A program made the position numbers and the translations under genes. The notes under the pieces are model-generated. The model saw nothing but the letters and a program-made list of their open reading frames with translations. It ran no database searches and was not told where the DNA came from. DNA of 64,000 nt, taken from positions 1 to 64,000 of the forward strand of contig NZ_RQVT01000048.1 in NCBI RefSeq assembly GCF_004010055.1. Reading direction: 5' to 3'. This document shows, one piece after another, positions 32,959 to 41,384 of this stretch; the first letter of the stretch is position 1, and each line of letters begins with the position of its first letter. The stretch comes from Psychroflexus aestuariivivens (GTDB lineage: Bacteria > Bacteroidota > Bacteroidia > Flavobacteriales > Flavobacteriaceae).

Positions 32959-34503
32959 TTAAATCCAATCTTTATCCGTGGATTCAATTTTATAAATCAA
33001 ATAATTGAAAATATCATTAGCACTTTTAACTTTTAAATATTCAATTGTAACAGTTCCTGAAGCTGTTTCTAAAACTAAATCTGCATGATTGTTATTTTGT
33101 TGAAAAATATTCCGCTTCAGATGAACAGATTGTAGTTTATGAATTTCAATGAATTTAGTATTGGTATGTATCGAACCGCCACCAACACAAATGAGGTCTT
33201 GGTTAAAACCGATGTAACTTTTTTTAACTTTAAGCTGAATTACGTAAGCCAAAACTATAGCAATAAATACTATAGTTGAAACGCTCAGCCAATTGAAATA
33301 AAAAATATAAGCGAGTCCGCCCAAAACAGCTAATAAAATCAAATTTCGATACAAATAGCGAAAAATTAGACGCGGTTGAGATTGAAGTCTGTCAAATTTC
33401 TGTTCGGGCAATTTTAAATCATAAATAGAATTGAAAAGCGTATTGATATTGTCTGTAGACACACCCACTAAGCCAATCTTTTGTTTTTCTGTCACCTGGT
33501 TTGAAGCTGCTTGACTTACATAAATATTATTTATTTTGAAAAACTTTTTCAACGGATTGGTTTCAATTTCAAAAATCTGTGTTTTACTCTTTTTGATGAC
33601 TTTATTGACCCGTTTGAACAAGCCATAGTCTACTTCATAATTTTGTTGATTTTTGACTATTTTCAAATTGAAATATTTCAAAATAGTCATTAAAATAGTA
33701 ATTAAAAATCCTAAAATGAACAAGCCAAAAATCATAATGACTACAAAACTTAGAGTTTCAGGAATTCTATTTTTGAAATCTTCATCGAAATCAATGTCAT
33801 ATATATTGGACAAAAAGTCCATGATAAAATTGTACACATAAGCAAAAAATGCGAACAATAACCCAAGTCCTTTTAAGAAATTGGAGCTCACACCAACTTT
33901 TAACAAACGACTGAAACTCAATTGAAATAATAAAGATTTTTCTTCACTTTCAGCGTGTTCTGAAACTTCATCCGAAGTAGTAGCTTTAGTTTCAGAGTCC
34001 TGACTTTCATTTACATCTTCATTTTTTGCACGTTTCTTTTCTTCTATCAATTTATTCTTCAAAGCTTTTGCGAAATTGTTTTCCAAAGCTTTGATTTTGA
34101 TTTCAGCTGTACCTTCTCCTGCCGTTTCTATTTCAAAACCGACTACATTAAAAACTTGTTGAAGTATATTTTGCTGTAAATTGATATTCTGAATTCTTTC
34201 AAAAGGAATTTCTACATGACTGAGTTTGATAACACCGTGATCCAAATGAAAAGCGTCTTCTTGTATAGAAAATTGGAATTTTAAATAAGATAAATAGGAA
34301 TAAACAAATTGAATAACCAAAAGCAAAGCTAAGCCAAGATAGATATAAAGTCCATAATCTTGCATTAAGTTCTGCTTAAAAAACGGCACAGCCAACAAGT
34401 AAATATTTTGACGAATGCGTTTAACAAGATCTGCTAAAAAAATCAGAAATACGCCATTGAATGATTGCCTCCTTGGAACTGAAAAATCAAAATCACTCAT
34501 CAA
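32959..34503 (-). CDS. bPH2 domain membrane protein, YdbT-like
   Basis: A 514-residue membrane protein with three bacterial PH (bPH2) domains separated by pairs of helices. The repeated pattern is a hydrophobic helix pair, then a strand such as VEIPFERIQNINLQQNILQQVF (about residues 95-116), then a later copy near FIEIHKLQSVHLKRNIFQQ. A charged acidic linker (about residues 165-190) lies after the first domain. It overlaps its partner by 11 bases, and the pair matches Bacillus YdbS-YdbT, known to give resistance to certain bacteriocins; that role is not shown here. Confidence 0.85.
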   Translation of the reverse strand: MMSDFDFSVPRRQSFNGVFLIFLADLVKRIRQNIYLLAVPFFKQNLMQDYGLYIYLGLALLLVIQFVYSYLSYLKFQFSIQEDAFHLDHGVIKLSHVEIPFERIQNINLQQNILQQVFNVVGFEIETAGEGTAEIKIKALENNFAKALKNKLIEEKKRAKNEDVNESQDSETKATTSDEVSEHAESEEKSLLFQLSFSRLLKVGVSSNFLKGLGLLFAFFAYVYNFIMDFLSNIYDIDFDEDFKNRIPETLSFVVIMIFGLFILGFLITILMTILKYFNLKIVKNQQNYEVDYGLFKRVNKVIKKSKTQIFEIETNPLKKFFKINNIYVSQAASNQVTEKQKIGLVGVSTDNINTLFNSIYDLKLPEQKFDRLQSQPRLIFRYLYRNLILLAVLGGLAYIFYFNWLSVSTIVFIAIVLAYVIQLKVKKSYIGFNQDLICVGGGSIHTNTKFIEIHKLQSVHLKRNIFQQNNNHADLVLETASGTVTIEYLKVKSANDIFNYLIYKIESTDKDWI

Positions 34504-35008
34504 TATCAGAAGTTTTAGCTAAAACTTTAGATTTAAGTTTTTGAGCATTATCTTTACTTAGTCCGTTAATAACCAAATCTCCCGAAGATGCGCCAGCAGT
34601 ATAAAGTTTTAATGCATAAAGTTTGAATATTCTTGATAGCGGACCTTGTTTGACTTCGACATGCTGAATTCTATTAAAAGGAACTACAATCTCTTTAAAG
34701 TAAAAATAGCCGTTCTGATAAATTATATCATGTTGTCTTATCCCAAATTTTTTTCTTGGAAATCCTTTTTCAATTTCAATTGCCTGAAAAGTGAAAATAA
34801 CTGAAACGATGGTTAAGACTGTTATTGGAATCCAAATCGGAAGAAAATCTAAAATCAAAAAAACGATTGGTGCAGCAAATAATAGTAAAAAAATCAGAGC
34901 TGTGTTGATCCAAATAATTTTTTTATAAGATTTTTCAACACCATTAAGATTTACTGTTTTAAAATCGGGCAAATCTGTAATTGGCAGTTCAATATTTTCA
35001 AAAACCAT
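34493..35008 (-). CDS. bPH2 domain membrane protein, YdbS-like
   Basis: A 171-residue protein with two membrane helices (about residues 31-52, IIWINTALIFLLLFAAPIVFL, and 56-75) and one bPH2 domain (IVVPFNRIQHVEVKQGPLSRIF, then LKLYTAGASSGDLVINGL). The last pattern, (L/V)YTAG(S/A), is characteristic of bPH2. Its stop overlaps the YdbT-like start, and it lies 13 bases after the SPOR gene, so these three genes may form one operon. Confidence 0.85.
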   Translation of the reverse strand: MVFENIELPITDLPDFKTVNLNGVEKSYKKIIWINTALIFLLLFAAPIVFLILDFLPIWIPITVLTIVSVIFTFQAIEIEKGFPRKKFGIRQHDIIYQNGYFYFKEIVVPFNRIQHVEVKQGPLSRIFKLYALKLYTAGASSGDLVINGLSKDNAQKLKSKVLAKTSDIDE

Positions 35009-35021
35009 TAAGTATTTTTAT

Positions 35022-35624
35022 TTATTCTACGATTGATGTTCGTTCTCCATTTTGATAATAACCTACAAATGCGTCTTTAAAATTCATTTTTTTAACAACA
35101 TTGAGTAGCTGTTTAGCTTCTTCTTTTGTGTTGAAAACGCCTAGCGTGTATAGATTGAAATCTCGATATTGAGAATTTTTTACGATACTGAAACTTTCAG
35201 AAGTTAACCTAGTATTGAATTTTTTGAAAGCACCTAATTGAACTGCATAAAATTCATTGGTATCCAAAGGATGTGATGATGAATTTTGTCTCAAATTATC
35301 AACTTGCTGCTGAAGATCAGCTATTTGAGCTTCGTAATTTTCTACTTCTGAATTTTTAATAATTTGTTCATCTTCAGCTAATTCAATACCATCTTCTTCC
35401 TGACCGAGAAAATCTGGTTGTACCACATAAAATACAACTACACTTGCTATAAATAAAACTAGTAAAACAATAGAAGCTATCATAAAACCTTTTTTTCTGT
35501 TTTGCTCATCTTCAACAGCATTGGTCAGTTTTATAACTTCATATTCTTTAGTTTCAGCTTCAGCTTCAGCTGTTGCAACTTCATCTTTGTACTTTTGTAA
35601 TTCTTCTTCGGTTAGGACTGGCAT
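35022..35624 (-). CDS. SPOR-domain single-pass membrane protein
   Basis: A 200-residue protein: a cytoplasmic coiled coil at residues 1-45 (EEELQKYKDEVATAEAEAE), one membrane helix (about 47-68, MIASIVLLVLFIASVVVFYVV), a second short coiled coil (NYEAQIADLQQQVDNLRQ) and a C-terminal SPOR domain from about 124 (EFYAVQLGAFKKFNTRL, FNLYTLGVFNTKEEAKQLL). SPOR domains bind peptidoglycan lacking stem peptides at division sites, so this is probably an inner-membrane protein reaching into the cell wall. Its partner is unknown. Confidence 0.85.
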   Translation of the reverse strand: MPVLTEEELQKYKDEVATAEAEAETKEYEVIKLTNAVEDEQNRKKGFMIASIVLLVLFIASVVVFYVVQPDFLGQEEDGIELAEDEQIIKNSEVENYEAQIADLQQQVDNLRQNSSSHPLDTNEFYAVQLGAFKKFNTRLTSESFSIVKNSQYRDFNLYTLGVFNTKEEAKQLLNVVKKMNFKDAFVGYYQNGERTSIVE

Positions 35625-35661
35625 AGTTGTAGTTTTATAAGTTGTTAATAATCAGCTAAAT

Positions 35662-36495
35662 TTAAGAAATCCATTTGATATTTTTGAAATTTGGCTTTCT
35701 TTTTTCTAAAAAAGCATTTCGCCCTTCTTTAGCTTCATCTGTCATGTAAGCCAAACGTGTCGCTTCACCAGCAAAAACCTGCTGTCCAACCATACCATCG
35801 TCAGTAGCATTGAAGGCAAACTTCAACATTTTTATAGAAGTCGGTGATTTTTCTAAAATCTCTTGAGCCCAATCATAAGCAGTGGTTTCCAATTGGTCGT
35901 GTGGAATTGCAGCATTTACCATTCCCATATCAAAAGCTTCTTTTGCTGAATAATTTCGTCCTAAAAAGAAAATTTCTCTAGCTCGTTTCTGTCCGATCAT
36001 TTTTGCCAAATATGCGGAACCATATCCGCCATCGAAACTGGTAACATCGGCATCGGTTTGTTTAAAAATAGCATGTTCTTCACTAGCCAAAGTTAAATCG
36101 CAAACCACATGAAGTGAGTGCCCACCACCAACAGCCCAGCCTGGCACTACAGCAATAACAACTTTTGGCATAAAGCGAATTAATCGCTGAACTTCTAAAA
36201 TATTCAATCTTGGTGTGCCGTCATCATCTACATAACCTTGATGTCCGCGTGCATTTTGATCTCCACCGCTGCAAAATGAATACACACCATCTTTCGGTGA
36301 AGGTCCTTCGGCAGATAATAAAACGACGCCAATATTAGGATCTTCTCGTGCGTCTAAAAAAGCTTCGAATAATTCACCAACAGTTTTTGGTCTAAATGCA
36401 TTTCTAACCTCTGGACGATTGAAAGCAATTCTAGCAACACCATTAGATTTTTTGTAGGTAATATCAGTATATTCTTTTACAGTTTCCCAGTTCAT
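35662..36495 (-). CDS. menB: 1,4-dihydroxy-2-naphthoyl-CoA synthase
   Basis: A 277-residue crotonase-fold enzyme of menaquinone synthesis, converting o-succinylbenzoyl-CoA to 1,4-dihydroxy-2-naphthoyl-CoA. The MenB features are NRPEVRNAFRPKTV, DGVYSFCSGGDQNARG (with the loop over the active site), VVPGWAVGGGHSLHVVCDLTLAS, TDADVTSFDGGYGSAYLAKMIGQ (with the catalytic Asp and Ser) and a C-terminal FLEKRKPNF. Length is normal. Other men genes are not adjacent; cysteine dioxygenase is 20 bases upstream, an unusual partner. Confidence 0.95.
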   Translation of the reverse strand: MNWETVKEYTDITYKKSNGVARIAFNRPEVRNAFRPKTVGELFEAFLDAREDPNIGVVLLSAEGPSPKDGVYSFCSGGDQNARGHQGYVDDDGTPRLNILEVQRLIRFMPKVVIAVVPGWAVGGGHSLHVVCDLTLASEEHAIFKQTDADVTSFDGGYGSAYLAKMIGQKRAREIFFLGRNYSAKEAFDMGMVNAAIPHDQLETTAYDWAQEILEKSPTSIKMLKFAFNATDDGMVGQQVFAGEATRLAYMTDEAKEGRNAFLEKRKPNFKNIKWIS

Positions 36496-36515
36496 ATTTA
36501 CAATTTTAATTTTTA

Positions 36516-37049
36516 TTAATTGGCATTGGTGAGCAATTCACCTTGTTTTGAATAATATTCTAAATCTTTATAAGTAAATTTATCCTTATTCTCATCAAAA
36601 ACAGAGCACTCGTCTATCGGACCAACATATAGATGTAAACTCATCGATTTGCCATCGTTCAAATTGTGTAGCGAATGGTAACCCATTTCATCGTTCATAT
36701 ATGACAATCGATCGCGAGTCATTTTGACATCTGCAGTTTTTCTAATTCTACCATTTTCTGTTTCAAAACGCTTTTCTTTCAGCTTGCCTTTAGCCAAATA
36801 CACCCAACATTCTTCTCCATTATGACAGTGAATTTGAGTTTCCTGACCTTCTTTCCAACATAGTAATAAAAGTTCGTAGTCTTTGGTTCTGGCAACACAA
36901 TTTCTTGTATAAGTATCTTCTGACCAAAATGCATAAGGTTCCAACTCTTCAACTGGGATAGACATGTTTCTGGCAATTTCAAAATAATCATCGCCTTCAC
37001 ATTGGGGTAATTTTTCTAAAAGTTTCTTTAAAGAAGTGATCGTTTCCAA
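36516..37049 (-). CDS. Cysteine dioxygenase with a vertebrate-like active site
   Basis: A 177-residue cupin that oxidises cysteine to cysteine sulfinate with non-haem iron. The three iron ligands are His74, His76 and His125 (IHCHNGEEC, MGYHSLHNL). Arg49 (YTRNCV) matches the substrate carboxylate-binding Arg of the mammalian enzyme. Cys81, exactly seven residues after His74, and Tyr141 in LHLYVGPIDEC fit the Cys93/Tyr157 pair that forms the thioether cross-link in mammals. Most bacterial cysteine dioxygenases have Gly at that cysteine position, so this is unusual. The gene is divergent from a CSAD/GAD-like decarboxylase, suggesting a cysteine sulfinate to hypotaurine route, and lies 20 bases before menB. 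Confidence 0.9.
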   Translation of the reverse strand: METITSLKKLLEKLPQCEGDDYFEIARNMSIPVEELEPYAFWSEDTYTRNCVARTKDYELLLLCWKEGQETQIHCHNGEECWVYLAKGKLKEKRFETENGRIRKTADVKMTRDRLSYMNDEMGYHSLHNLNDGKSMSLHLYVGPIDECSVFDENKDKFTYKDLEYYSKQGELLTNAN

Positions 37050-37138
37050 AATATTAATGTTTTTACCTTAATTTTAGGCTTATTAAAATTTTCCTTTAAA
37101 ATATTTATTATTGTAAATATAAATTTCAACTTAAGTTT

Positions 37139-38518
37139 ATGCAAGAAGACCTCAAGTTATTTCACGAAATTTCTGAAAAATTAATTAAAAACGAGTCTAA
37201 AAAAGGTGTTGTTGAACCTATTTCACCTGAAAAATTATATGAAAAATTAGACTTACACCTGAACGAAAATGGACTTGATGACAACAAATTTGAAAGCTTA
37301 TTAGAAGACGTGGTTCTTAGTACACCACGAACTTCTACCAAACTATTTTTCAATCAGCTTTTTGGCGGCCGAAATTCACGTGCGAGTTTAGGTGAATTAT
37401 TAGCTGTTATGTTGAATAACAGCATGTACACTTATAAAGTTGGTGGTCCTCAAGTTGGTATTGAAAAAGCCATTATTCAGAAAGTTTGTGACATGCTGAA
37501 TTTTGGCGAAAATGCTGACGGCACATTTCCTCCTGGTGGTTCCATGAGCAATTTTATGGCAATGTTGATGGCTAGAGATGCCTACAATAGACAAATAAAA
37601 TACGACGGAATGTCTGAAAAAATGATTATTTACACTTCCGAGGCGTCACATTATTCCATTACTAAAAACGCAACTTTTGGTGGGATTGGCATTGATCAAA
37701 TTAGACGGATCGAAATCGATAATCACGGACGTATGAGTCCTGAAGCGCTACATAAACAAATAGAAACTGATATTCAAAAAGGTTTTAAACCGTTTTTTGT
37801 CAATGCTACTGCAGGCACAACTGTGCTTGGTGCGTTTGATGATATTGAAGCGATTCATAAAATTACTGAAAAATATGACAATATTTGGCTTCATGTCGAT
37901 GGTGCATATTGTGGTTCTGTAATGTTTAGCGAAACCTACAAATCCTTAATCAAAGGTGTGCAAAACGCAGATTCATTTTGTTTCAATGCGCATAAAATGC
38001 TGAATGTGCCACTCTCCTGCTCTATTATTGTAACAAAAAACAAACAGGACTTAAGACATTCTTTCGCTTGCGATGCCAACTATTTGTACCAAACTGATGG
38101 TGATGATTTCAATTTAGGAAAAACCTCTTTGCAATGCGGACGAAGAAATGATGCCCTAAAATTTTGGACACTTTGGAAATCTGTCGGCACAAAAGGTCTA
38201 GGCGAAATGGTCGATCAACAGTTCTTTTTGGCAGAAACTGCTAGAAATTACATTAAAAATCACCCTGATTATCAATTGTATTCTTATAAAGATTCTATCT
38301 CAATTTGTTTCAATTACAAAAATATAGATCCTAAAGATTTATGCAATTCACTATACAAAGATGCTGAATTGATGGTTGGTTATGGAGAGTTTAATGGTGA
38401 AACTTTTGTTCGTTTGGTAAGCATAAATAGCAATAATGAAGACAAAGATATTTTGAACTTTTTCAATGTAATGGAAAAATACGTTGAAGAAAATCACGAT
38501 CAACTATCTAAAGTTTAA
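37139..38518 (+). CDS. PLP-dependent group II decarboxylase (CSAD/GAD-like)
   Basis: A 459-residue fold-type I enzyme. The PLP Lys286 lies in FNAHKMLNVPLSCS and the pyridine-binding Asp254 in LHVDGAYCGS. TSEASHYSITKNATFGGIG and VNATAGTTVLGAFDDIEAI are standard for the group. The segment KTSLQCGRRNDALKFWTLW followed by KSVGTKGL is typical of the animal cysteine sulfinate / glutamate / aspartate decarboxylase branch rather than of bacterial GadB. The substrate cannot be fixed from sequence, but the divergent cysteine dioxygenase 89 bases away makes cysteine sulfinate the best guess. The 3' end overlaps the convergent YkgJ-like gene by 11 bases. Confidence 0.85.
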   Translation: MQEDLKLFHEISEKLIKNESKKGVVEPISPEKLYEKLDLHLNENGLDDNKFESLLEDVVLSTPRTSTKLFFNQLFGGRNSRASLGELLAVMLNNSMYTYKVGGPQVGIEKAIIQKVCDMLNFGENADGTFPPGGSMSNFMAMLMARDAYNRQIKYDGMSEKMIIYTSEASHYSITKNATFGGIGIDQIRRIEIDNHGRMSPEALHKQIETDIQKGFKPFFVNATAGTTVLGAFDDIEAIHKITEKYDNIWLHVDGAYCGSVMFSETYKSLIKGVQNADSFCFNAHKMLNVPLSCSIIVTKNKQDLRHSFACDANYLYQTDGDDFNLGKTSLQCGRRNDALKFWTLWKSVGTKGLGEMVDQQFFLAETARNYIKNHPDYQLYSYKDSISICFNYKNIDPKDLCNSLYKDAELMVGYGEFNGETFVRLVSINSNNEDKDILNFFNVMEKYVEENHDQLSKV

Positions 38519-39002
38519 TTTGCGCTGTCATTTTCTCTACAATTTTATAAGCTGCTGGACAGATTTCAACATTTTTTAAAGTCAAATTTGAAATTTGTTG
38601 AAATTTTTTCCGGTCAGTATGAGGAAATTCAGCACAAGCTTTTGGTCTAATATTGTAAATAGAGCAATAATTGTCAGCTCCTAAAAATGGACATGGAACT
38701 TCTTGTAGCACATAATCTTTGTCTTCATCTATTCTAAGATAAGTCTCTATAAATTTTGAAGGTTTCATCTTGAAATTTTTTGAAATCCTTTCAATATCTT
38801 TATTGGTAAACAAAGGTCCAGTCGTTTTGCAACAATTGGCACATTTCAAACAATCTACCTCTTGGAAAGTGTCTTCATGCAACACGGCCATGATTTGATC
38901 AAGATGTTTTGGTGGACGCTTTTTCAGTTTTTTGAAAAAGTTTTTGTGTACTTTATGTTTATCTTTGGCCAACTTTGGCAATTGCTTTATAAAATCATCC
39001 AT
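38508..39002 (-). CDS. YkgJ-family cysteine-cluster protein
   Basis: A 164-residue protein with the YkgJ/CxxCxxCC pattern: DCLKCANCCKTTGP, then EVPCPFLGADNYCSIYNIRPKACAEFPH and a late Cys in VEICPAAY. These cysteines are thought to bind iron-sulfur or zinc; the function is not established. I chose the ATG at 39002 (MDDFIKQLPK). The earlier in-frame start at 39026 adds eight hydrophobic residues and collides with the divergent methyltransferase start. Confidence 0.85.
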   Translation of the reverse strand: MDDFIKQLPKLAKDKHKVHKNFFKKLKKRPPKHLDQIMAVLHEDTFQEVDCLKCANCCKTTGPLFTNKDIERISKNFKMKPSKFIETYLRIDEDKDYVLQEVPCPFLGADNYCSIYNIRPKACAEFPHTDRKKFQQISNLTLKNVEICPAAYKIVEKMTAQIKL

Positions 39003-39025
39003 ACGACAAATATAAAATTGAAACA

Positions 39026-39730
39026 TTGAATTCTAGTCAAAACAATCCCGATATTTTTGGTCTAGCAGTAGACGCCTATTTTAACACAAAAGATGAGACT
39101 CCCATCATTGTTCATGCTGAAGATTTTTATGATGATGAAATCCCTGTTGAATATTTATTTCGAAATTTTGATGAAATGCCAGAAATTGAACAGGAAGCAA
39201 TCAATTTAGCGAGAGGAAAAATTTTGGATGTAGGTTGCTGTGCGGGAAGTCATAGTTTAGAACTTCAAAAACGAAAATTTGATGTAACTGCAATTGATAT
39301 TTCTGAAAAAAGTATTGAAGTTTGTAAAAAACGTGGCGTTCAAAAAGCTTTACAACAGGATTTTTTTGATGTAAATGAAAAATTTGATACCATTTTAATG
39401 TTGATGAATGGAATTGGCATTGCCGGTAAAATTGAAAATCTACCTCATTTTTTTCAACATTTGAAATCTTTATTGAAACTCAACGGACAAATACTTTTGG
39501 ACTCTACAGATTTAATTTATCTCTATGACGATGAAATTACAAATCCCAATAAATATTACGGCGAAATTGAATACCACATCAGCTATAAATCAAAAACATC
39601 TCGAGTTTTTGATTGGCTTTATATAGATTATGATTTACTAAAAGTGAAAGCTTATGAAGCAGGATTTCACTGTGAAAAAATTTGCACTGACGGACATTTT
39701 AGCTTTCTAGCCAAATTAAGTTTAAAATAA
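39026..39730 (+). CDS. Class I SAM-dependent methyltransferase
   Basis: A 234-residue cytoplasmic methyltransferase with motif I ILDVGCCAGSHSLEL (about residues 67-81), the acidic ribose-binding end of strand 2 in VTAIDISEKSIE and the strand-4 segment FDTILMLMNGIGIAGK. The substrate is unknown. The start is TTG at 39026; no ATG or GTG lies upstream in the open frame and the next ATG would remove the N-terminal helix. The stop is one base from the end of the convergent amidohydrolase, with no terminator between. Confidence 0.82.
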   Translation: MNSSQNNPDIFGLAVDAYFNTKDETPIIVHAEDFYDDEIPVEYLFRNFDEMPEIEQEAINLARGKILDVGCCAGSHSLELQKRKFDVTAIDISEKSIEVCKKRGVQKALQQDFFDVNEKFDTILMLMNGIGIAGKIENLPHFFQHLKSLLKLNGQILLDSTDLIYLYDDEITNPNKYYGEIEYHISYKSKTSRVFDWLYIDYDLLKVKAYEAGFHCEKICTDGHFSFLAKLSLK

Positions 39731-39731
39731 G

Positions 39732-41384
39732 TTATTCCGCAGAATAAACTTCTTTTCCACCAATAAAAGTTTGCAAAACTTTAGTTTCAGGGACTTTATG
39801 AATATCTACATTCATAATATCTTGATCGATAAAAATAAAATCTGCAAATTTACCAGGTTCTAAACTTCCTTTTTCATTGTCTTCAAAATTGGCATAAGCT
39901 GCCCAAATGGTCATTCCTCGTAAAGTTTCTTCTCTTGAAAGTGCATTTTCAGTATTGAAACCATTTTCAGGAAATTCTTCTAAATCTTGCCTTGCAACAG
40001 CAGCATAAAAAGTTAAAAACGGATTAACTTTTTCAATCGGGAAATCAGTGCCTAAAGCAATTTTTCCAGCCGCTTCCAATAGATTTTTGTAAGCATACGC
40101 ATGTTTTATTCTATCTTTGCCCAAACGATCTTCGGCCCAATACATGTCGCTTGTTGCATGGGTTGGCTGTACGGATGGAATTATATTTTCACCATCGAAA
40201 AAACTGTAATCTGCTGCATCCATAACTTGTGCATGCTCCACGCGCCAACGTTTGTTAGATTTATTCTTCAACAAACTATCGTAGGTTTTTAAAACCACGT
40301 AATTTGCAGAATCTCCTATAGCATGTGTGTTCATCTGAAATTCAGATTTGCTAAGTTTAGTTGCAAGCGTTTTGAATTCATCCAGACCAATAACCATGCT
40401 TCCAAAATGATTGTCTTTGTCTGAATAAGGTGATTTCAATGCTGCGCCCCGAGAACCTAAAGCGCCATCTGCATAAACTTTTACAGATCTAACATTGAGT
40501 TTATCTGTTTTCAAAATACCTGAATCTAAAAATTGATTGATTTCAGATTCATTATTAGACAGCATCGCATAAATTCTGATTTTCATTTCATCAGATTGCT
40601 GCAAATCATTGATAAGGTGGATGACTTCAGCTTTCAATCCAGCATCTACTAAACTAGTAAGTCCGTAAGATAACGCCACTTTTTCAGCTGACTGAAGTGC
40701 TTCAGTTTGTGATTTTCTATCAGTTTCAGGAAAAGAATTTCTGATTTTAGACATCGGATTATCTATCAAAACTCCAGTAAGTTCACCTTCATTTTTCAGA
40801 ATTTCACCGCCAAAAATTTCTGTATTTTCATCGATTTTTGCAAGATCTAGAGCTGCTTGGTTAACTAACATAGCGTGTCCATCAATTCTGGTCAATGCAA
40901 CAGGCGTTTCTGGAAATAAAACATCTAAAGTGTCTTTGGTAGGATATTCTTTGGTCGCCCAATCATTCTGATCCCAACCTCGACCAATTATGTAATCTAT
41001 ATTTGGATTATTCTTATAAAATTCAGTTACTTTAGAAATAACATCATTGAAGCTTTGTGTCCCGTCTAAATCAACTCTGGTTAATTTTAGTCCAAGATTG
41101 TACAGATGCGCATGTGCATCAATAAGTCCAGGCAGCATCACTTTTCCTTCAGCATCGATAGTTTCAGAAGCTTCATAATTAGATTCTAATTCTTCTACTG
41201 AACCAACAGCAAGAATTTTATCGTCCTTAATGGCTATAGCTTCAGCTGTACTGAAATCAGAATCTACAGTATAAATTTTAGCATTTAAAAATAGAGTATC
41301 GACTTTAACTTTGGATTGGGAACATGAAACCAATGTTAAGGTGAAAAAGGATAAAATTAACGAACGCATGATTATACTATTCAT
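39732..41384 (-). CDS. YtcJ-like amidohydrolase (lipoprotein)
   Basis: A 550-residue metal-dependent amidohydrolase of the YtcJ/Amidohydro_3 group. The N-terminus MRSLILSFFTLTLVSCSQ is a lipoprotein signal. The metal-binding motif DAHAHLYNLG follows a beta sandwich (GKVMLPGLIDAHAH), with later ligands in QMNTHAIGD and the Asp of GTDFPIEKVNP. The substrate is unknown. The listed ATG abuts the previous stop at 41385; an ATG at 41369 (MRSLIL) is equally plausible and gives a tidier signal peptide. Confidence 0.88.
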   Translation of the reverse strand: MNSIIMRSLILSFFTLTLVSCSQSKVKVDTLFLNAKIYTVDSDFSTAEAIAIKDDKILAVGSVEELESNYEASETIDAEGKVMLPGLIDAHAHLYNLGLKLTRVDLDGTQSFNDVISKVTEFYKNNPNIDYIIGRGWDQNDWATKEYPTKDTLDVLFPETPVALTRIDGHAMLVNQAALDLAKIDENTEIFGGEILKNEGELTGVLIDNPMSKIRNSFPETDRKSQTEALQSAEKVALSYGLTSLVDAGLKAEVIHLINDLQQSDEMKIRIYAMLSNNESEINQFLDSGILKTDKLNVRSVKVYADGALGSRGAALKSPYSDKDNHFGSMVIGLDEFKTLATKLSKSEFQMNTHAIGDSANYVVLKTYDSLLKNKSNKRWRVEHAQVMDAADYSFFDGENIIPSVQPTHATSDMYWAEDRLGKDRIKHAYAYKNLLEAAGKIALGTDFPIEKVNPFLTFYAAVARQDLEEFPENGFNTENALSREETLRGMTIWAAYANFEDNEKGSLEPGKFADFIFIDQDIMNVDIHKVPETKVLQTFIGGKEVYSAE

